64,000 nucleotides of DNA from Hyphomicrobium sp. (GCA_002928955.1 PERT01000011.1:1-64000), one strand, 5' to 3'. Positions 37,935-47,936 are shown, counted from the stretch's first letter. The notes: generated by a model not told the origin, from the sequence alone. A program made the numbers and translations.

Positions 37935-39158
37935 ATGTTCCCTCTCTCCCATATGCTTGCCTCGTTTGTCAAAACAGGGCGTCTCACCGTCATCGACCAC
38001 GAAGGCAAGCCACATGTCTTTGGTGACTTGGCTCCTGGACCAAACGTGACGATGCGGATCACGGACCCGAAACTTTACAAGGGCCTTTTCTTCAATCCCG
38101 AGCTCAACATGGGCGAAGGTTATATGGACGGCAGGATCACATTTCCAGGTTCGGACCTGCGCTCGTTTCTGACCCTGTTCTCGATCAACAGGCGTGCGCT
38201 GGCGACCTACCCTCTGCAAAAAGTGCTCGGTCGCGTTTCCCGGAGCATGAAGAAGATCCAGCAGGCCAACCCGATCGGCCAAGCGCAGAAAAACGTGGCC
38301 CACCATTACGACCTCGGCAACGCATTCTATCAGATGTTTCTCGACAGCGGGCTGTTCTATTCCTGTGCCTATTTCCGCAACGAAACCGATACCCTGGAAC
38401 AAGCCCAAATCGCCAAATGCCGGTTGCTCGCGGCCAAGTTGACCTTGAAACCCGGCATGAAAGTTCTCGACATAGGCTGCGGCTGGGGCGGGCTTGCGAT
38501 CTATCTCGCCACCGTCGCGGACGTGGAGGTGACCGGCGTCACCTTATCCAAGGAACAGCACGCGCTTGCCGTCGAGCGGGTGAAGGCAGCCGGCCTCGAA
38601 AAGCGCGTCCGCATCGAGTTGCAAGACTATCGCCAAGTGACGCGGAAATTCGACCGCTTGGTTTCCGTCGGGATGTTCGAGCACGTCGGCGTCGGCCACT
38701 ACGTGGAGTTCTTCGCCAAGGTCAACGATCTGCTCACCGACGACGGCGTCATGATGCTCCACTCGATCGGCAAGATGAGCCCACCCGGCACCGCGAGCCC
38801 CTGGCTACGCAAGTACATCTTCCCCGGCGCCTATTCGCCGGCGCTGTCGGAGGTCTTTCCCGCAACCGAGACCAATCAACTCTGGGTCACCGACGTCGAG
38901 TTCCTCCGAGTCCATTATGCAACCACGTTGCGACACTGGCACGACCGGTTCGCACAGAGCCGTGACAAAGTCGCCGCCATGTATGACGAGCGATTTTGCC
39001 GGATGTGGGAGTTCTATTTGATCAGTGCCGAGATGATGTTCCGCACGGGCGCACAGGAGGTGTTCCATATGCAGCTGTCGAAGAAGCGCGACGCGTCTCC
39101 GCTCTCTCGCGATTACATCGTCGACGCCCAACGCGCGCTCATTGATGCCGGGCATTAG
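37935..39158 (+). CDS. Cyclopropane-fatty-acyl-phospholipid synthase family methyltransferase
   Basis: This 407-residue protein matches the Cfa family, which adds a methylene group from S-adenosylmethionine to unsaturated phospholipid chains at the membrane. Motifs are the HHYDLGNAFY segment near residue 123 and the SAM site VLDIGCGWGGLAIYL. EHVGVGHYVEFF and the C-terminal RMWEFYLISAEMMFR are also present. The N-terminal domain of about 110 residues is present, as in true Cfa enzymes. The stop codon TAG lies inside the left end of a palindromic repeat. Confidence 0.88.
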   Translation: MFPLSHMLASFVKTGRLTVIDHEGKPHVFGDLAPGPNVTMRITDPKLYKGLFFNPELNMGEGYMDGRITFPGSDLRSFLTLFSINRRALATYPLQKVLGRVSRSMKKIQQANPIGQAQKNVAHHYDLGNAFYQMFLDSGLFYSCAYFRNETDTLEQAQIAKCRLLAAKLTLKPGMKVLDIGCGWGGLAIYLATVADVEVTGVTLSKEQHALAVERVKAAGLEKRVRIELQDYRQVTRKFDRLVSVGMFEHVGVGHYVEFFAKVNDLLTDDGVMMLHSIGKMSPPGTASPWLRKYIFPGAYSPALSEVFPATETNQLWVTDVEFLRVHYATTLRHWHDRFAQSRDKVAAMYDERFCRMWEFYLISAEMMFRTGAQEVFHMQLSKKRDASPLSRDYIVDAQRALIDAGH

Positions 39159-39226
39159 TGTTCCGGCGCCGACATTTGATCTGGAGTAAGCTGCGACGGG
39201 AATCAAATGTTGGAACCGGAACACAA
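39155..39226. repeat. Palindromic repeat unit A, overlapping the Cfa-like gene stop
   Basis: The arms GTGTTCCGG...GACATTTGAT (39158-39180) and ATCAAATGTTGG...CCGGAACAC (39202-39224) pair with a few mismatches. The unit matches unit A of the two ffh-flanking composites. The TAG stop codon of the Cfa-like gene lies in the left end (TTAGTGTTCC). No unit B is present here. Confidence 0.85.
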
Positions 39227-39304
39227 GCAGGGAGCTAACCGTTTCGAAGCGGTCTTTTCCGACCGTGCGCGTCCGGGCAGGGCGATCCCGGCAGAACGCT
39301 TTTT

Positions 39305-40081
39305 CTAGTCGAGGATGCGGCCGAACAGCAGGCAAACCACCTCGACCGTACCGCCGGCAACAATTTCTCCTGACACGATGTCGGGGTCGGCGACCACATC
39401 CAAGGTGGCACCGAGGCTTTCGACGCTCAACCAGTGGAACGCGCGGCCGGTTTCTTCGTTCCGCAGAAGTTGCGTTTCGAGCACCCGTCCTGTCAGCAGC
39501 GCTTGCGACGAGGGGGGCAACCTCCCGCCATCGTCTTCTTCGCTAGCGGCCGCGAACAGCCCAATCGGGACAAACGCCTGAGGCGCGAACGAAGGCTCAT
39601 CGCCACGCGCATCGTAGTAATCCTCGACTGACGCGAACGCCTTGAGTTCGCGGGCAAACGCTGAGAGCCGGACGTTCCAGGTCGCAGGCAACGCTCGGTC
39701 GCGGTGGGCGGCGAAATCGACGGCATCAAACACCATAGGATAACTACCGGCTTCATCGTCGCCGCCGACCCAGCCGGAGAAGGCTCCCTCGAACGCATTA
39801 TCGCCGGGTCGACTGATCATCGTATCAACCGCGAGGGTGGTCGCATGGGAACCCTCGAAGAACGGGGTCAGACCATCGATGCCGCGCTCGCCTTCGCTCC
39901 CGGCACTGACCGCCTGCAGGTGAAACCAGATCTCAACGCCGGTCCTGGAGCGCCAGATCGCATACTCGCCAGCCGAACACGACAGTCGCTCACGCGCGGC
40001 TTCGGCCAACCGCACCATCGTGTTCTGAAACTCGTGCTCGCCCTGGAAGGCAAAGCCGATGGTTGACATATTGCTGGCCAT
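39305..40081 (-). CDS. Hypothetical protein next to a nuclease-like gene
   Basis: This 258-residue protein belongs to no family I recognise. It has no signal peptide, membrane segment or obvious catalytic motif. The sequence is acidic with beta-rich segments, including ISRPGDNAFEGAFSGWVG, and ends in a hydrophobic VVCLLFGRILD. It follows the HsdR-N-like gene by 26 bases on the same strand, so the two probably form an operon. The ATG at 40081 follows GGGGA. A palindromic repeat lies about 80 bases beyond its 3' end. A partner or regulator of the nuclease is one possibility, with no direct evidence. Confidence 0.6.
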   Translation of the reverse strand: MASNMSTIGFAFQGEHEFQNTMVRLAEAARERLSCSAGEYAIWRSRTGVEIWFHLQAVSAGSEGERGIDGLTPFFEGSHATTLAVDTMISRPGDNAFEGAFSGWVGGDDEAGSYPMVFDAVDFAAHRDRALPATWNVRLSAFARELKAFASVEDYYDARGDEPSFAPQAFVPIGLFAAASEEDDGGRLPPSSQALLTGRVLETQLLRNEETGRAFHWLSVESLGATLDVVADPDIVSGEIVAGGTVEVVCLLFGRILD

Positions 40082-40107
40082 GGCGTCCCCGCAGACGTGA
40101 CGGTTGG

Positions 40108-41238
40108 TCAGGCGATTCGCTGTAGCCGCTGCGGCTGGTAGAGCCCGCCCAGCTCACGCACGCGCGTGATGAAGATTGCCTTCAATGCGTCGTCGATCTC
40201 AAGGATATTGTTGGCGACAATGTCGCCGATTGGATCGGGGAAGACGTACTTGTCGTAGCCATCTGCGCCCTCGATGAAGTCGAACAGCCGGCCCTTGCGC
40301 TCACGGTCGTAGAAGATCGCAAGCTTGCCGATGTAGTCCTTCATCTGCACGTTGTCGATGGCCAAGAAGTGGGCCTCGTCGGTGATCAGGAAGGCCAGCC
40401 GCCGCTTGATGTAGGTGAAGATCTCAATCTCGCGTTCCGTGGTCGCGATTCGCTGGCCGAGCTGATGCAGTCCGACCGCCGGTGCCCGCCCGTCAATGGA
40501 GGCCGGGTCGGCACGGAGGCGCTGAACAACCGGCAGCACGAGGCTTTCCTCGAACGCGGTCTTGATCATAGGGGCGTAATAGCGCTCGATCGCACCCTTC
40601 CGCACGTTTCTGAGGCCAGCTTTGTGCAGTGCGTAGCGGCAGAACTCTTCCGACGGACCCTTGGCCTCCTCGACAAAAATGGTGCGCAGCCGCTTCTTGA
40701 CCAGCTGGACATGGGCGGCTTCGGCAATGATTTCCGGATCGTAGGCCGACTTGGTCACCGAGAGCAGCGACTCGAGCACCTCGTCAGTGACACCGACGCG
40801 CGCGATCGTCTCGAGATCGAGCGTCATGAACGGCTCGTCATCCATCGAATTGGGGTCTGTCGAATCGACAAAAAACTCGAACAGGATTCCATTGGTCATG
40901 ACGCCGAGCTTGACCGTGGGAAGCGCGCTGAAATAGCGGGCGAGCTGGCCACGATCCAGGGCGAGGTCGGCACCCGACTGTTTGCATTCGATGGCGATCA
41001 CTGGCGCGCCATCGCGGAGAACCGCAAAATCGACGCGGGCGACGTCGCCGTCACCGAAGCTCGCCGAGTGCTCTGGATAGACCTCGTAGGGATTGGAAAA
41101 GTCGTATCCGAGAAGCCCTAGCATCGGCAGCACGAGGTAGAGCTTGGTGCTCTCCTTGTTGGTGCAAGCCGCCATGATGCTGACCGATCGCTTGGCAACC
41201 CCCAGGAGGCCGGCCCGAAGCTCATTGTGCGTCGTCAT
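40108..41238 (-). CDS. Standalone HsdR-N-like nuclease-domain protein
   Basis: This 376-residue protein carries an N-terminal domain like that of type I restriction HsdR subunits. The catalytic PD-(D/E)xK pattern is visible as D70 in RVDFAVL and E84/K86 in AIECK. The helicase domains of HsdR are absent. The C-terminal 200 residues are helical and include EIEIFTYIKRRLAFL and the segment around DYIGKLAIFYDRERKGR. Such short proteins occur in many bacteria without HsdM or HsdS. The start is the ATG at 41238. It precedes the unknown gene at 39305 and lies next to leuB. Confidence 0.78.
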   Translation of the reverse strand: MTTHNELRAGLLGVAKRSVSIMAACTNKESTKLYLVLPMLGLLGYDFSNPYEVYPEHSASFGDGDVARVDFAVLRDGAPVIAIECKQSGADLALDRGQLARYFSALPTVKLGVMTNGILFEFFVDSTDPNSMDDEPFMTLDLETIARVGVTDEVLESLLSVTKSAYDPEIIAEAAHVQLVKKRLRTIFVEEAKGPSEEFCRYALHKAGLRNVRKGAIERYYAPMIKTAFEESLVLPVVQRLRADPASIDGRAPAVGLHQLGQRIATTEREIEIFTYIKRRLAFLITDEAHFLAIDNVQMKDYIGKLAIFYDRERKGRLFDFIEGADGYDKYVFPDPIGDIVANNILEIDDALKAIFITRVRELGGLYQPQRLQRIA

Positions 41239-41400
41239 GTTGCATATCCCCGCACGCGCCGGAGCAACCGGCGCGAATCATAATTCGCCAATTCTCTCAC
41301 GGCGAACAACTTCAGCGAAGAGTTCTGGGACTGTGGCTATAGGTTTCCGTTTGCCCGATGTGTCTCAATCGACGCGATTGGCCTCCCGGCCGGCAGAGTA

Positions 41401-42516
41401 TCAGCCGACCAGATTTTCGAGCTGGCCAACGATCGCCTTGCCCATGTCCGTGGTGCCAACCTTGGTCATACCCGGCTGCATGATGTCGCCTGTCCTGAGG
41501 CCCGCCGCCAGGGCGTTGGCTATGGCCTTGTCAATCATGTCGGCCGCATCTGCCATATCCAGCGAGTAGCGCAGCGCCATGGCGAAGGACGCGATCGTGG
41601 CGATCGGGTTGGCGAGACCCTTGCCAGCGATGTCGGGCGCTGAGCCGTGAACGGGCTCATAAAGCGACTTGCGCTTGCCCGTCTTGGAGTCAGGGGCGCC
41701 GAGCGAGGCCGACGGCAGCATGCCTAGCGAGCCGGTCATCATCGCGGCCTCGTCCGACAGCACGTCGCCGAACAAGTTGTCGGTGACGATCACGTCGAAC
41801 TGTTTGGGATTGCGGATGAGCTGCATGGCGCAGTTATCGGCCAGGATATGCTCGAGCTGGACATCGGGCGCATAGGCTTTGTGGGTGGCTGTCACGACTT
41901 CGCGCCACAGCACGCCGGTCCGCATGACGTTCCACTTGGCCGCCATATGCACCTTATTGCGGCGCTTGCGGGCGAGGTCGAAGCCGACGCGCGCCAGCCG
42001 GTCGATCTCTCGCGTCGTGTAAACCGTGGTGTCGACGGCGCGCTTCTCGCCGCTTTCAAGCGTGACGATCTCTTTTGGCTCGCCGAAGTAGGTGCCGCCG
42101 GTCAATTCACGCAAGATAAGGATATCCAGTCCCTCCACGACCTCTCGCTTCAGTGTGGACGCGTCCGCGAGAGCCGGATAGCAGATGGCCGGGCGGAGGT
42201 TGGCAAACAGATCCATGTCCTTGCGGAGCCGAAGCAAACCGGCCTCGGGGCGGTGCTCGTAGGGTACGGCGTCCCACTGCGGTCCGCCCACGGCGCCGAA
42301 TATGACGGCGTCCGCGGCGTCCGCCTTGGCCATCGCCGCATCCGTGATCGCCACCCCGTGCTTGTCATAGGCCGCGCCGCCGACCAAATCCGACGACGTC
42401 TCGAATTTCGCCTTATTGCTCTTCTTGTTGAAGAACGCGATCACCCGCTCGACCTCGGCCATGGTTTCGACGCCAATGCCATCGCCAGGAAGCAGGAGGA
42501 GTGTCTTGGTTGTCAT
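41401..42516 (-). CDS. leuB: 3-isopropylmalate dehydrogenase
   Basis: This 371-residue enzyme oxidises and decarboxylates 3-isopropylmalate in leucine synthesis with NAD. The family signatures are [13 protein letters not shown], the substrate-binding [13 protein letters not shown] and the metal site in [14 protein letters not shown], followed by [14 protein letters not shown]. The ATG at 42516 follows GGAGA by 7 bases. It faces the nuclease patch and is separated from asd by several genes, although leuB and asd are often close in this group. Confidence 0.97.
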   Translation of the reverse strand: MTTKTLLLLPGDGIGVETMAEVERVIAFFNKKSNKAKFETSSDLVGGAAYDKHGVAITDAAMAKADAADAVIFGAVGGPQWDAVPYEHRPEAGLLRLRKDMDLFANLRPAICYPALADASTLKREVVEGLDILILRELTGGTYFGEPKEIVTLESGEKRAVDTTVYTTREIDRLARVGFDLARKRRNKVHMAAKWNVMRTGVLWREVVTATHKAYAPDVQLEHILADNCAMQLIRNPKQFDVIVTDNLFGDVLSDEAAMMTGSLGMLPSASLGAPDSKTGKRKSLYEPVHGSAPDIAGKGLANPIATIASFAMALRYSLDMADAADMIDKAIANALAAGLRTGDIMQPGMTKVGTTDMGKAIVGQLENLVG

Positions 42517-42686
42517 GAAGCGTCTCCAGACGGATTTGGGGTGGCCATGGTGGGCCTTGTGGACCAAGGGCCGTACTGCTAGCCCGGTTCGATTGCCCGC
42601 CGCAAGTGGCTAGGTCCCTGTCCATGACGGGCCACCGAACAGGGCCAAAAGCAATATTCTGATCGAGATAACATGCCGAGACCGTC

Positions 42687-43121
42687 ATGAAGCGACAGGT
42701 TACAGTGCTGGCATTTGTAGCACCAACAGTCATCCTGATGGCATGCTCGACGTTCGTCGATATCGCGGGATTGCCCCATACCGGGGCTCAGATAAATGGC
42801 ACATACGTGCCGACAAATGCGGAAAAGTCACTCGACTGCAGGCAACTCAAAGTTCAGGTCACTAGCCAGATCGACCGCACCAAGGAGATCTCGATTGCGG
42901 TCCCCGAGGATAAAAGGCGAGGACCAAAGACCGTTGCGTCGCTATTCGCGCAGATCACGGGGACGTCATCGCGCGGCGTCAAAACCATTGCCGAATACGA
43001 CAACGCGCGGATGCGGGCCCGGACGCTAAACGAGGTGATGCGCAGCAAGCACTGTCCGACCGTCGATATCGACGCAGAGCTCCGCGAAACCGATCTTATT
43101 GTCGCCGCCGCCCGCGGCTGA
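42687..43121 (+). CDS. Hypothetical lipoprotein
   Basis: This 144-residue protein begins with a hydrophobic signal and a lipobox LMAC, predicting a lipoprotein. The mature region is polar, with LPHTGAQINGTY and an internal helix rich in Arg near RMRARTLNEVM. There are two further Cys residues (CRQ and HCP). No family is recognised. The ATG at 42687 is the only suitable start. It faces a DUF4337 gene on the opposite strand. Confidence 0.65.
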   Translation: MKRQVTVLAFVAPTVILMACSTFVDIAGLPHTGAQINGTYVPTNAEKSLDCRQLKVQVTSQIDRTKEISIAVPEDKRRGPKTVASLFAQITGTSSRGVKTIAEYDNARMRARTLNEVMRSKHCPTVDIDAELRETDLIVAAARG

Positions 43122-43153
43122 AGCACCAACCATCGAAGAGTACGGACGATTGG

Positions 43154-43750
43154 TCAGCCGATGAACGGTAATCGCACTAACAGCATGAAGCCGTTGAGCG
43201 TCAGAAGCGTGCCGGTGATTCCGACAGCCGCGCTGCCGATGAGCAGCAGGCTGCCACTGGAGATCAGCGCGACCGATGCGAGCACGATGGCGATCTGCAG
43301 CAGCGCTTGCCCGTAGTCGAAGTAAGGGTCCCTGGTCATCGCCAGATCGCGCTCGGCTTCCAGCGCCTTGCCCTTCTTGAACAATTGGTCCAGGCCTTCG
43401 TTGCCTTTCTCGTCAGAAGTCAAAAGCTCGATTTGCTGCTTGTACGACTTGATCTTTGCTTCCACGGCGGCCTTGCCGGCTTCGGGCATCTGCGGCTCCT
43501 TCAATAGCCACAGCTCCAGCTCCTCGGTCTGCGTACGGAGTACGTGTCGCCGCATGTTCTTGGCCTGAAAAAACGACCAGGTGTTCGAAGCTTCGATGTT
43601 CTTCAAAGTCGCGTCCTTGGACGCATTCCCACCACCCATGCCGCAGACGGCGAGCAGAACGGCCAGGACACCGATGAAAATGCCTATGAGGCGGTCGCGG
43701 TCCTTGCGGTTCTCGTCTTGGGCCCGGCGACCGAGATCATCCCAGACCAT
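43154..43750 (-). CDS. DUF4337 membrane protein
   Basis: This 198-residue protein has one N-terminal hydrophobic segment and two near the C-terminus, with a polar helical middle. The layout and the motif NTWSFFQAKNMRRH match DUF4337, a family without known function. The middle segment has a coiled-coil-like run with LTSDEKGNEGL. The ATG at 43750 follows GAGG. Its start lies 2 bases after the gpmA stop codon, indicating translational coupling or a shared transcript. Confidence 0.82.
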   Translation of the reverse strand: MVWDDLGRRAQDENRKDRDRLIGIFIGVLAVLLAVCGMGGGNASKDATLKNIEASNTWSFFQAKNMRRHVLRTQTEELELWLLKEPQMPEAGKAAVEAKIKSYKQQIELLTSDEKGNEGLDQLFKKGKALEAERDLAMTRDPYFDYGQALLQIAIVLASVALISSGSLLLIGSAAVGITGTLLTLNGFMLLVRLPFIG

Positions 43751-43752
43751 GA

Positions 43753-44385
43753 TCAATCCTCTTTCGGGTCTGCAAGGTCGCGCCGATCCGCGACCGTTCC
43801 GTGCTCGGTCAGCTTGTAGACCATAGGCGCGCCGGTGGCCACTTCGCGTTCGAGAATTTCTTTTGCCGACAGCTCCTCAAGATACATGATCAACGCCCGT
43901 AAGGAGTTGCCGTGGGCGGCCACGATGACGTTCTTGCCGGCCTTGACCGACGGCCAGATCTTTTTTTTGTAGTAGGGCAGCACGCGGGCCGCCGTATCCT
44001 TTAGGCTCTCTCCACCTGGCGGCGGAACATCATAGCTTCGGCGCCAAACCAGCACCTGCTCTTCACTCCATCGGACCTTGGCTTCTTCCTTGTTCAGCCC
44101 AGACAGCTCGCCGTAGTCGCGCTCGTTGATGGCCTTGTCGCGGATCGTTTTGAGGTTCGATTGGCCAAGTTCTTCGAGAATGAGCGCAAGCGTTCGCTGG
44201 GCGCGCAGCAGCTCGCTGGTAAAGGCGAGGTCAAATACCACGCCGTGCTGTTTCAGAAGTTTGCCAGCCCGCGTGGCTTCCGCCACACCCTTCTCGGTCA
44301 GGTCGGGATTGCGCCAGCCGGTAAAAAGATTGAGCCGGTTCCATTCGCTTTCCCCGTGGCGCACCAGTACGAGCACGTTGTCCAT
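43753..44385 (-). CDS. gpmA: 2,3-bisphosphoglycerate-dependent phosphoglycerate mutase
   Basis: This 210-residue enzyme interconverts 3- and 2-phosphoglycerate in glycolysis through a phosphohistidine. The motif VRHGESEWN has the active His at residue 10, and [10 protein letters not shown] carries the second His. The [10 protein letters not shown] segment is family-typical. It is the short form common in alphaproteobacteria. The ATG at 44385 gives the standard start MDNVLVLV. dapB lies upstream on the same strand by about 40 bases. Confidence 0.96.
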   Translation of the reverse strand: MDNVLVLVRHGESEWNRLNLFTGWRNPDLTEKGVAEATRAGKLLKQHGVVFDLAFTSELLRAQRTLALILEELGQSNLKTIRDKAINERDYGELSGLNKEEAKVRWSEEQVLVWRRSYDVPPPGGESLKDTAARVLPYYKKKIWPSVKAGKNVIVAAHGNSLRALIMYLEELSAKEILEREVATGAPMVYKLTEHGTVADRRDLADPKED

Positions 44386-44422
44386 CGCGTCCCTGTCTAA
44401 TCGATCGAAGTGTTTGATCCCA

Positions 44423-45229
44423 TCAGAGCCCGAGCACGTCACTCATGGAATAAATGCCTGGGGGCTTGCTCCGCCCCCAAAGCGCGGCTTTGACCGCGCC
44501 ACGGGCGAAAATGCCGCGGTCGGACGCCCGATGGGTCAGCTCGATGCGCTCGCCGTCACTGGCAAAAATCACGGTGTGATCGCCGACGACGTTGCCGCCA
44601 CGAAGTGTCGCAAATCCGATATCACCACGACGGCGCGGACCCGTGTGCCCGTCACGCGACCGCACGCTGCGGTCCGTGAGTGAAACATTGCGTCCCCGGG
44701 CTGCGGCTTCCCCCAGCATCAGCGCGGTTCCCGACGGCGCATCGACCTTGCGGTTGTGATGCATCTCGACGATCTCGATATCAAAATCGGCGTCGAGTGC
44801 TTCGGCAACCTTGCGTGTCATCGCCACCAAGAGATTGACCCCGAGACTCATGTTGCCAGCCTTGACGATGGTCGCATGGCGGGCCGCAGCCAGGAGCGCG
44901 GCTTCATGCCCCTCACTGAACCCGGTAGTACCGATGACGTGGACGATACGCGCATTGGCGGCAAGGCCGGCGAATTCGACTGTCGCATCCGGCGAGGTGA
45001 AGTCGAGCACTGCGTCGGCCCGGGTGAACAGCTCAAGGGGGTCGTCGGTGATCGAGACCCCGAGCGGACCCACACCGGCCATGACGCCGATGTCGGTTCC
45101 GATCGCAGCAGCGCCAGGTCGCTCGGTACCACCCGCGACCACGGCACCCTTAGTCGCGTGGATGGCTTGGACAAGCTCGCGACCCATACGGCCGGCGGCT
45201 CCCATGACGGCAATCCTCAAGTCGCTCAT
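44423..45229 (-). CDS. dapB: 4-hydroxy-tetrahydrodipicolinate reductase
   Basis: This 268-residue enzyme catalyses the NAD(P)H-dependent step of the lysine/diaminopimelate pathway. The nucleotide site [10 protein letters not shown] is at residues 10-19, and the catalytic segment [13 protein letters not shown] carries the His pair and Lys. The ATG at 45229 gives the usual start (SDLRIAVMG). gpmA and the DUF4337 gene follow in the same direction. dapF is elsewhere in the window. Confidence 0.96.
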   Translation of the reverse strand: MSDLRIAVMGAAGRMGRELVQAIHATKGAVVAGGTERPGAAAIGTDIGVMAGVGPLGVSITDDPLELFTRADAVLDFTSPDATVEFAGLAANARIVHVIGTTGFSEGHEAALLAAARHATIVKAGNMSLGVNLLVAMTRKVAEALDADFDIEIVEMHHNRKVDAPSGTALMLGEAAARGRNVSLTDRSVRSRDGHTGPRRRGDIGFATLRGGNVVGDHTVIFASDGERIELTHRASDRGIFARGAVKAALWGRSKPPGIYSMSDVLGL

Positions 45230-45353
45230 CTGACGATAGTCTCCTCGTGGCGCGCCGTATAGCAACCGGCACGCCGTCGCGGAAGCCGACAAGTCGCCCC
45301 AACCCAAGCCGACTACTACGAAAAGTGCTGCTAAGACCTTTCCAAGCGGCGGA

Positions 45354-45893
45354 TCAGGTCCTTTTTTGTACTTTAGCCCGTTCGATCGCCTCGACGATCA
45401 GCCGAGAGGCTTCATCGGCACCGCCCCAGTGGTGGATTTTGACCCACTTGCCTGGCTCAAGATCCTTGTAATGCTGGAAAAAGTGCTGGATCTGCTGAAT
45501 CGTGATATCGGGCAGGTCGGAGTAGGTTTTGATCTTGTCATAGCGTTTGGTGAGCTTGTGGCTCGGCACGGCGATGAGCTTCTCGTCGCCTCCCCCGTCG
45601 TCCTCCATGACCAGCACGCCGACCGGCCGACAATTGATCACCGCGCCCGGAATGATCGCCCGGGTATTACAAACAAGCACGTCTATCGGGTCGCCGTCAG
45701 CCGACAGTGTGTGCGGGACGAACCCGTAGTTTCCCGGATAGCGCATCGGAGTATACAGAAAGCGGTCGACAATCAGGGTGCCGGCCTCCTTGTCCATCTC
45801 GTATTTAATGGGCTCGCCACCGACCGGAACCTCAATGATGACGTTGATGTCCTCGGGTGGGTTGTTTCCGATCGAAATCGCATCAATGCGCAT
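45354..45893 (-). CDS. ppa: Inorganic pyrophosphatase, family I
   Basis: This 179-residue cytoplasmic enzyme hydrolyses pyrophosphate using magnesium. Signatures are [27 protein letters not shown] and the metal site in DGDPIDVLV. The length is typical. The ATG at 45893 gives the standard start MRIDAIS. The frame is open upstream, but that part crosses a non-coding gap. dapB lies downstream on the same strand with about 120 bases between. Confidence 0.97.
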   Translation of the reverse strand: MRIDAISIGNNPPEDINVIIEVPVGGEPIKYEMDKEAGTLIVDRFLYTPMRYPGNYGFVPHTLSADGDPIDVLVCNTRAIIPGAVINCRPVGVLVMEDDGGGDEKLIAVPSHKLTKRYDKIKTYSDLPDITIQQIQHFFQHYKDLEPGKWVKIHHWGGADEASRLIVEAIERAKVQKRT

Positions 45894-46139
45894 GGCTGAC
45901 CTTTGGATTGACGTTGATTGCGGTGTTTGCCACGTGACCCGTGCATGACCAGCAAGTACTCGGCAATCCAACATTTGTCTCACGTTGGACGGTCGCATCC
46001 AGTGCTTACGCTCGTTTCCCGACCGTGAAGCTCGCAAGGTGCCCTTCGCGGAATGAAGCGAAATTCGCGGTCGAAGCACTTCGGATCATGTTACGCTCGA
46101 TCGAGTGTACGAGGTTACCGTTCGGGAAGGAACCCGTTC

Positions 46140-46739
46140 GTGACAACACGATCGTTGATCGTCAAAGGGATGGCCGTTCTGGTCACCGTCGTTGTAGCGC
46201 TCGCTTTAGCCGGCGGCACGCTTGCTGCCGACCACAAGCGCAAAAGCCGTTATACATCGCTCGACCCAGCCGACTGCAAGATCCTCAAAACGCACCCCGA
46301 TGGGAATTCATTCCGATGCCCCGGCTTGTCTGGTACGGCAGTTTACTTTGCTGAAGGCCACCACCGGGCTTTTCTGTCGTTTGGCGCGCGCGCCGAGATC
46401 CAGCGGTCGGCGACACAGACACTGTTTCTCTCCAACACACCCTTCGAGGGCAGGCGCCGCCGCGCGACGATCGAATGGCGGGTCACGGAGCGGTTCGGCA
46501 AGGTGCTGCCCTACGCAACTATCGTCCGCTACTTTATCGCCAGCGACGGCAAAAGCGGCCAGGTCCTGGTGGTCACTCGCCTGACCGAAAAAGAAGCCTG
46601 CCAGGTTGCCCATATCGACGCACTGGCGAACTCGGACGCAATCATGATGGCTCGCCGGGTCGCGGACCAAGTTGCGCCGAAATTTGACTGCCGGTCGGAA
46701 CCCCGCATCGAAGGGACGCCGGGGATCTTGGGGCGATGA
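46140..46739 (+). CDS. Secreted hypothetical protein
   Basis: This 199-residue protein starts with a GTG at 46140, preceded by GGAAGGA, and has a signal peptide ending LAA near residue 30. The mature part shows DCKILKTHPDGNSFRCPG, then an ACQVAHIDAL segment and one later Cys. The pattern is shared with small exported proteins of unknown function in the group. An in-frame ATG further upstream would give an Arg-rich extension. It faces the GNAT gene on the minus strand. Confidence 0.65.
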   Translation: MTTRSLIVKGMAVLVTVVVALALAGGTLAADHKRKSRYTSLDPADCKILKTHPDGNSFRCPGLSGTAVYFAEGHHRAFLSFGARAEIQRSATQTLFLSNTPFEGRRRRATIEWRVTERFGKVLPYATIVRYFIASDGKSGQVLVVTRLTEKEACQVAHIDALANSDAIMMARRVADQVAPKFDCRSEPRIEGTPGILGR

Positions 46740-46780
46740 TGCCGCAGGTGGTTCCACCTGTTGCCCGTTGCAGCGGCGTT

Positions 46781-47290
46781 TTACGACCAGACGAGGGAGA
46801 TTTTCTCGATTTTGGCGCCGCCGAACCGATCATGGCTTTTGCCTAGAGGCCGGCCGCCGCGGCGCCAATAAAAGTCGATGGCGGGCGTGTTGGCCGACAA
46901 CGCCCAAACCATCAGACCCTTCAGCCTCCGGCTGTCGAGCGTCGCCCGGCAGGCCTCGAAAAGGTGCTCACCGAAGCCTAACCCCTGATAGATCGGCGAC
47001 AGATAGAGCTCGTAGATCTCGCCTTCGAACGGACATCGCGCGCGCGACGGTCCGCAGGTCGCGTAGCCGGCTGGCTTGCCGGCGACTTCGAGGAGAAGAA
47101 TGGTATCTCCAGACCGCAATGACGCCGCCCACCATTCGTAACCGCGACGGCGGATCATGGTCTCCAGGTAGAGCGGCGGGATAATACTGCGGTAGGTCTG
47201 CTGCCAGGAGTCGCGAAAAATCCCAGCCAACGCCTCGGCATCGGCGGGCCGTCCTTTGCGGATGCGTACCTTGGAACTCGATACTAGCAT
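46781..47290 (-). CDS. GNAT-family N-acetyltransferase
   Basis: This 169-residue protein has the GNAT fold: an N-terminal beta strand with RKGRPADAEAL, the acetyl-CoA-binding motif A in YLSPIYQGLGFGEHLFEA, and NTPAIDFYWRRGG near the C-terminus. The substrate is unknown; the sequence resembles ribosomal- or small-molecule acetyltransferases. The ATG at 47290 gives the family start, although the frame continues 16 codons further. A terminator for the upstream phasin gene separates the two. Confidence 0.88.
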   Translation of the reverse strand: MLVSSSKVRIRKGRPADAEALAGIFRDSWQQTYRSIIPPLYLETMIRRRGYEWWAASLRSGDTILLLEVAGKPAGYATCGPSRARCPFEGEIYELYLSPIYQGLGFGEHLFEACRATLDSRRLKGLMVWALSANTPAIDFYWRRGGRPLGKSHDRFGGAKIEKISLVWS

Positions 47291-47384
47291 CGTTCGAATA
47301 TAACCCGTCTTCTGCGCGAGGAAAGTGGCGCAGCACAATTTCCTTGAACGGAGTCAACCCCACATTGTCGCACGACAAAAAACG

Positions 47385-47416
47385 CCCAGGACGGTTGTCC
47401 TGGGCGCCTCGAATCT
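47385..47416 (-). terminator. Rho-independent terminator of the phasin gene
   Basis: On the minus strand CGCCCAGGAC (plus-strand 47393-47402) pairs with GTCCTGGGCG (47407-47416) around a GGTT loop, with a run of six T residues following. It lies about 55 bases beyond the phasin stop codon. Confidence 0.85.
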
Positions 47417-47471
47417 CAGGCCTGCTACTCAGCGGCTGGAAGCCCGCCGAAGCGGTCAGCCGCCTGAGAAA

Positions 47472-47936
47472 TCAGCTGGCCTTCTTGATCTGCTCGAACG
47501 ACTTCTGGGTCGCCGAATTGACGCTCTCGAAAGTCTGCTTGCTCACCTTCGTCGACAGGTCGAACAATTCCTTAGTCTGCGCGTTCGCGATGGCGAACTG
47601 CTGCTGCCAGAAGTTGGCCTGAAGACGGGCAACCTCGGGGAGGGTCTTGGCGCGGGCTATGGCGAGGGCCGCGTCGAATGCAGCTTCGGTGTTGACCATC
47701 GTGTTGTGCATGACCTTGTCGCCGATCGCCTTGGCGCCGGCATGGCCTGCGAGCATCACGTCTTCGACGACCTTGGCGCCATCCTTCGCCACGGCGCTGA
47801 TCTTCACGTATGCTTCGCGTGACTTCAGCACGCCCTCTTCGGCCATGGCCTGAACGTTCTCAGGGATGCGCGCATCCTTGGCTGCGTTCAACATGTCTTG
47901 TGCCTGGCGGGTGAACTGTTCGTTGATCGATGACAT
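47472..47936 (-). CDS. Phasin family protein
   Basis: This 154-residue protein is helical and amphipathic, rich in Ala, Gln and Lys, with the phasin signature FWQQQFAIANAQTKELFDLSTK near the C-terminus. Phasins coat polyhydroxyalkanoate granules. The ATG at 47936 follows AGGAG. The upstream region has a TGC-rich palindrome (48066-48076) resembling PhaR sites. The gene has its own terminator. No PHA synthase is in this window. Confidence 0.88.
   Translation of the reverse strand: MSSINEQFTRQAQDMLNAAKDARIPENVQAMAEEGVLKSREAYVKISAVAKDGAKVVEDVMLAGHAGAKAIGDKVMHNTMVNTEAAFDAALAIARAKTLPEVARLQANFWQQQFAIANAQTKELFDLSTKVSKQTFESVNSATQKSFEQIKKAS

Noticed and set aside
39305-41238. A complete type I restriction system
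   Set aside because: No HsdM, HsdS or helicase domains are present, only the nuclease-like N-terminal domain.
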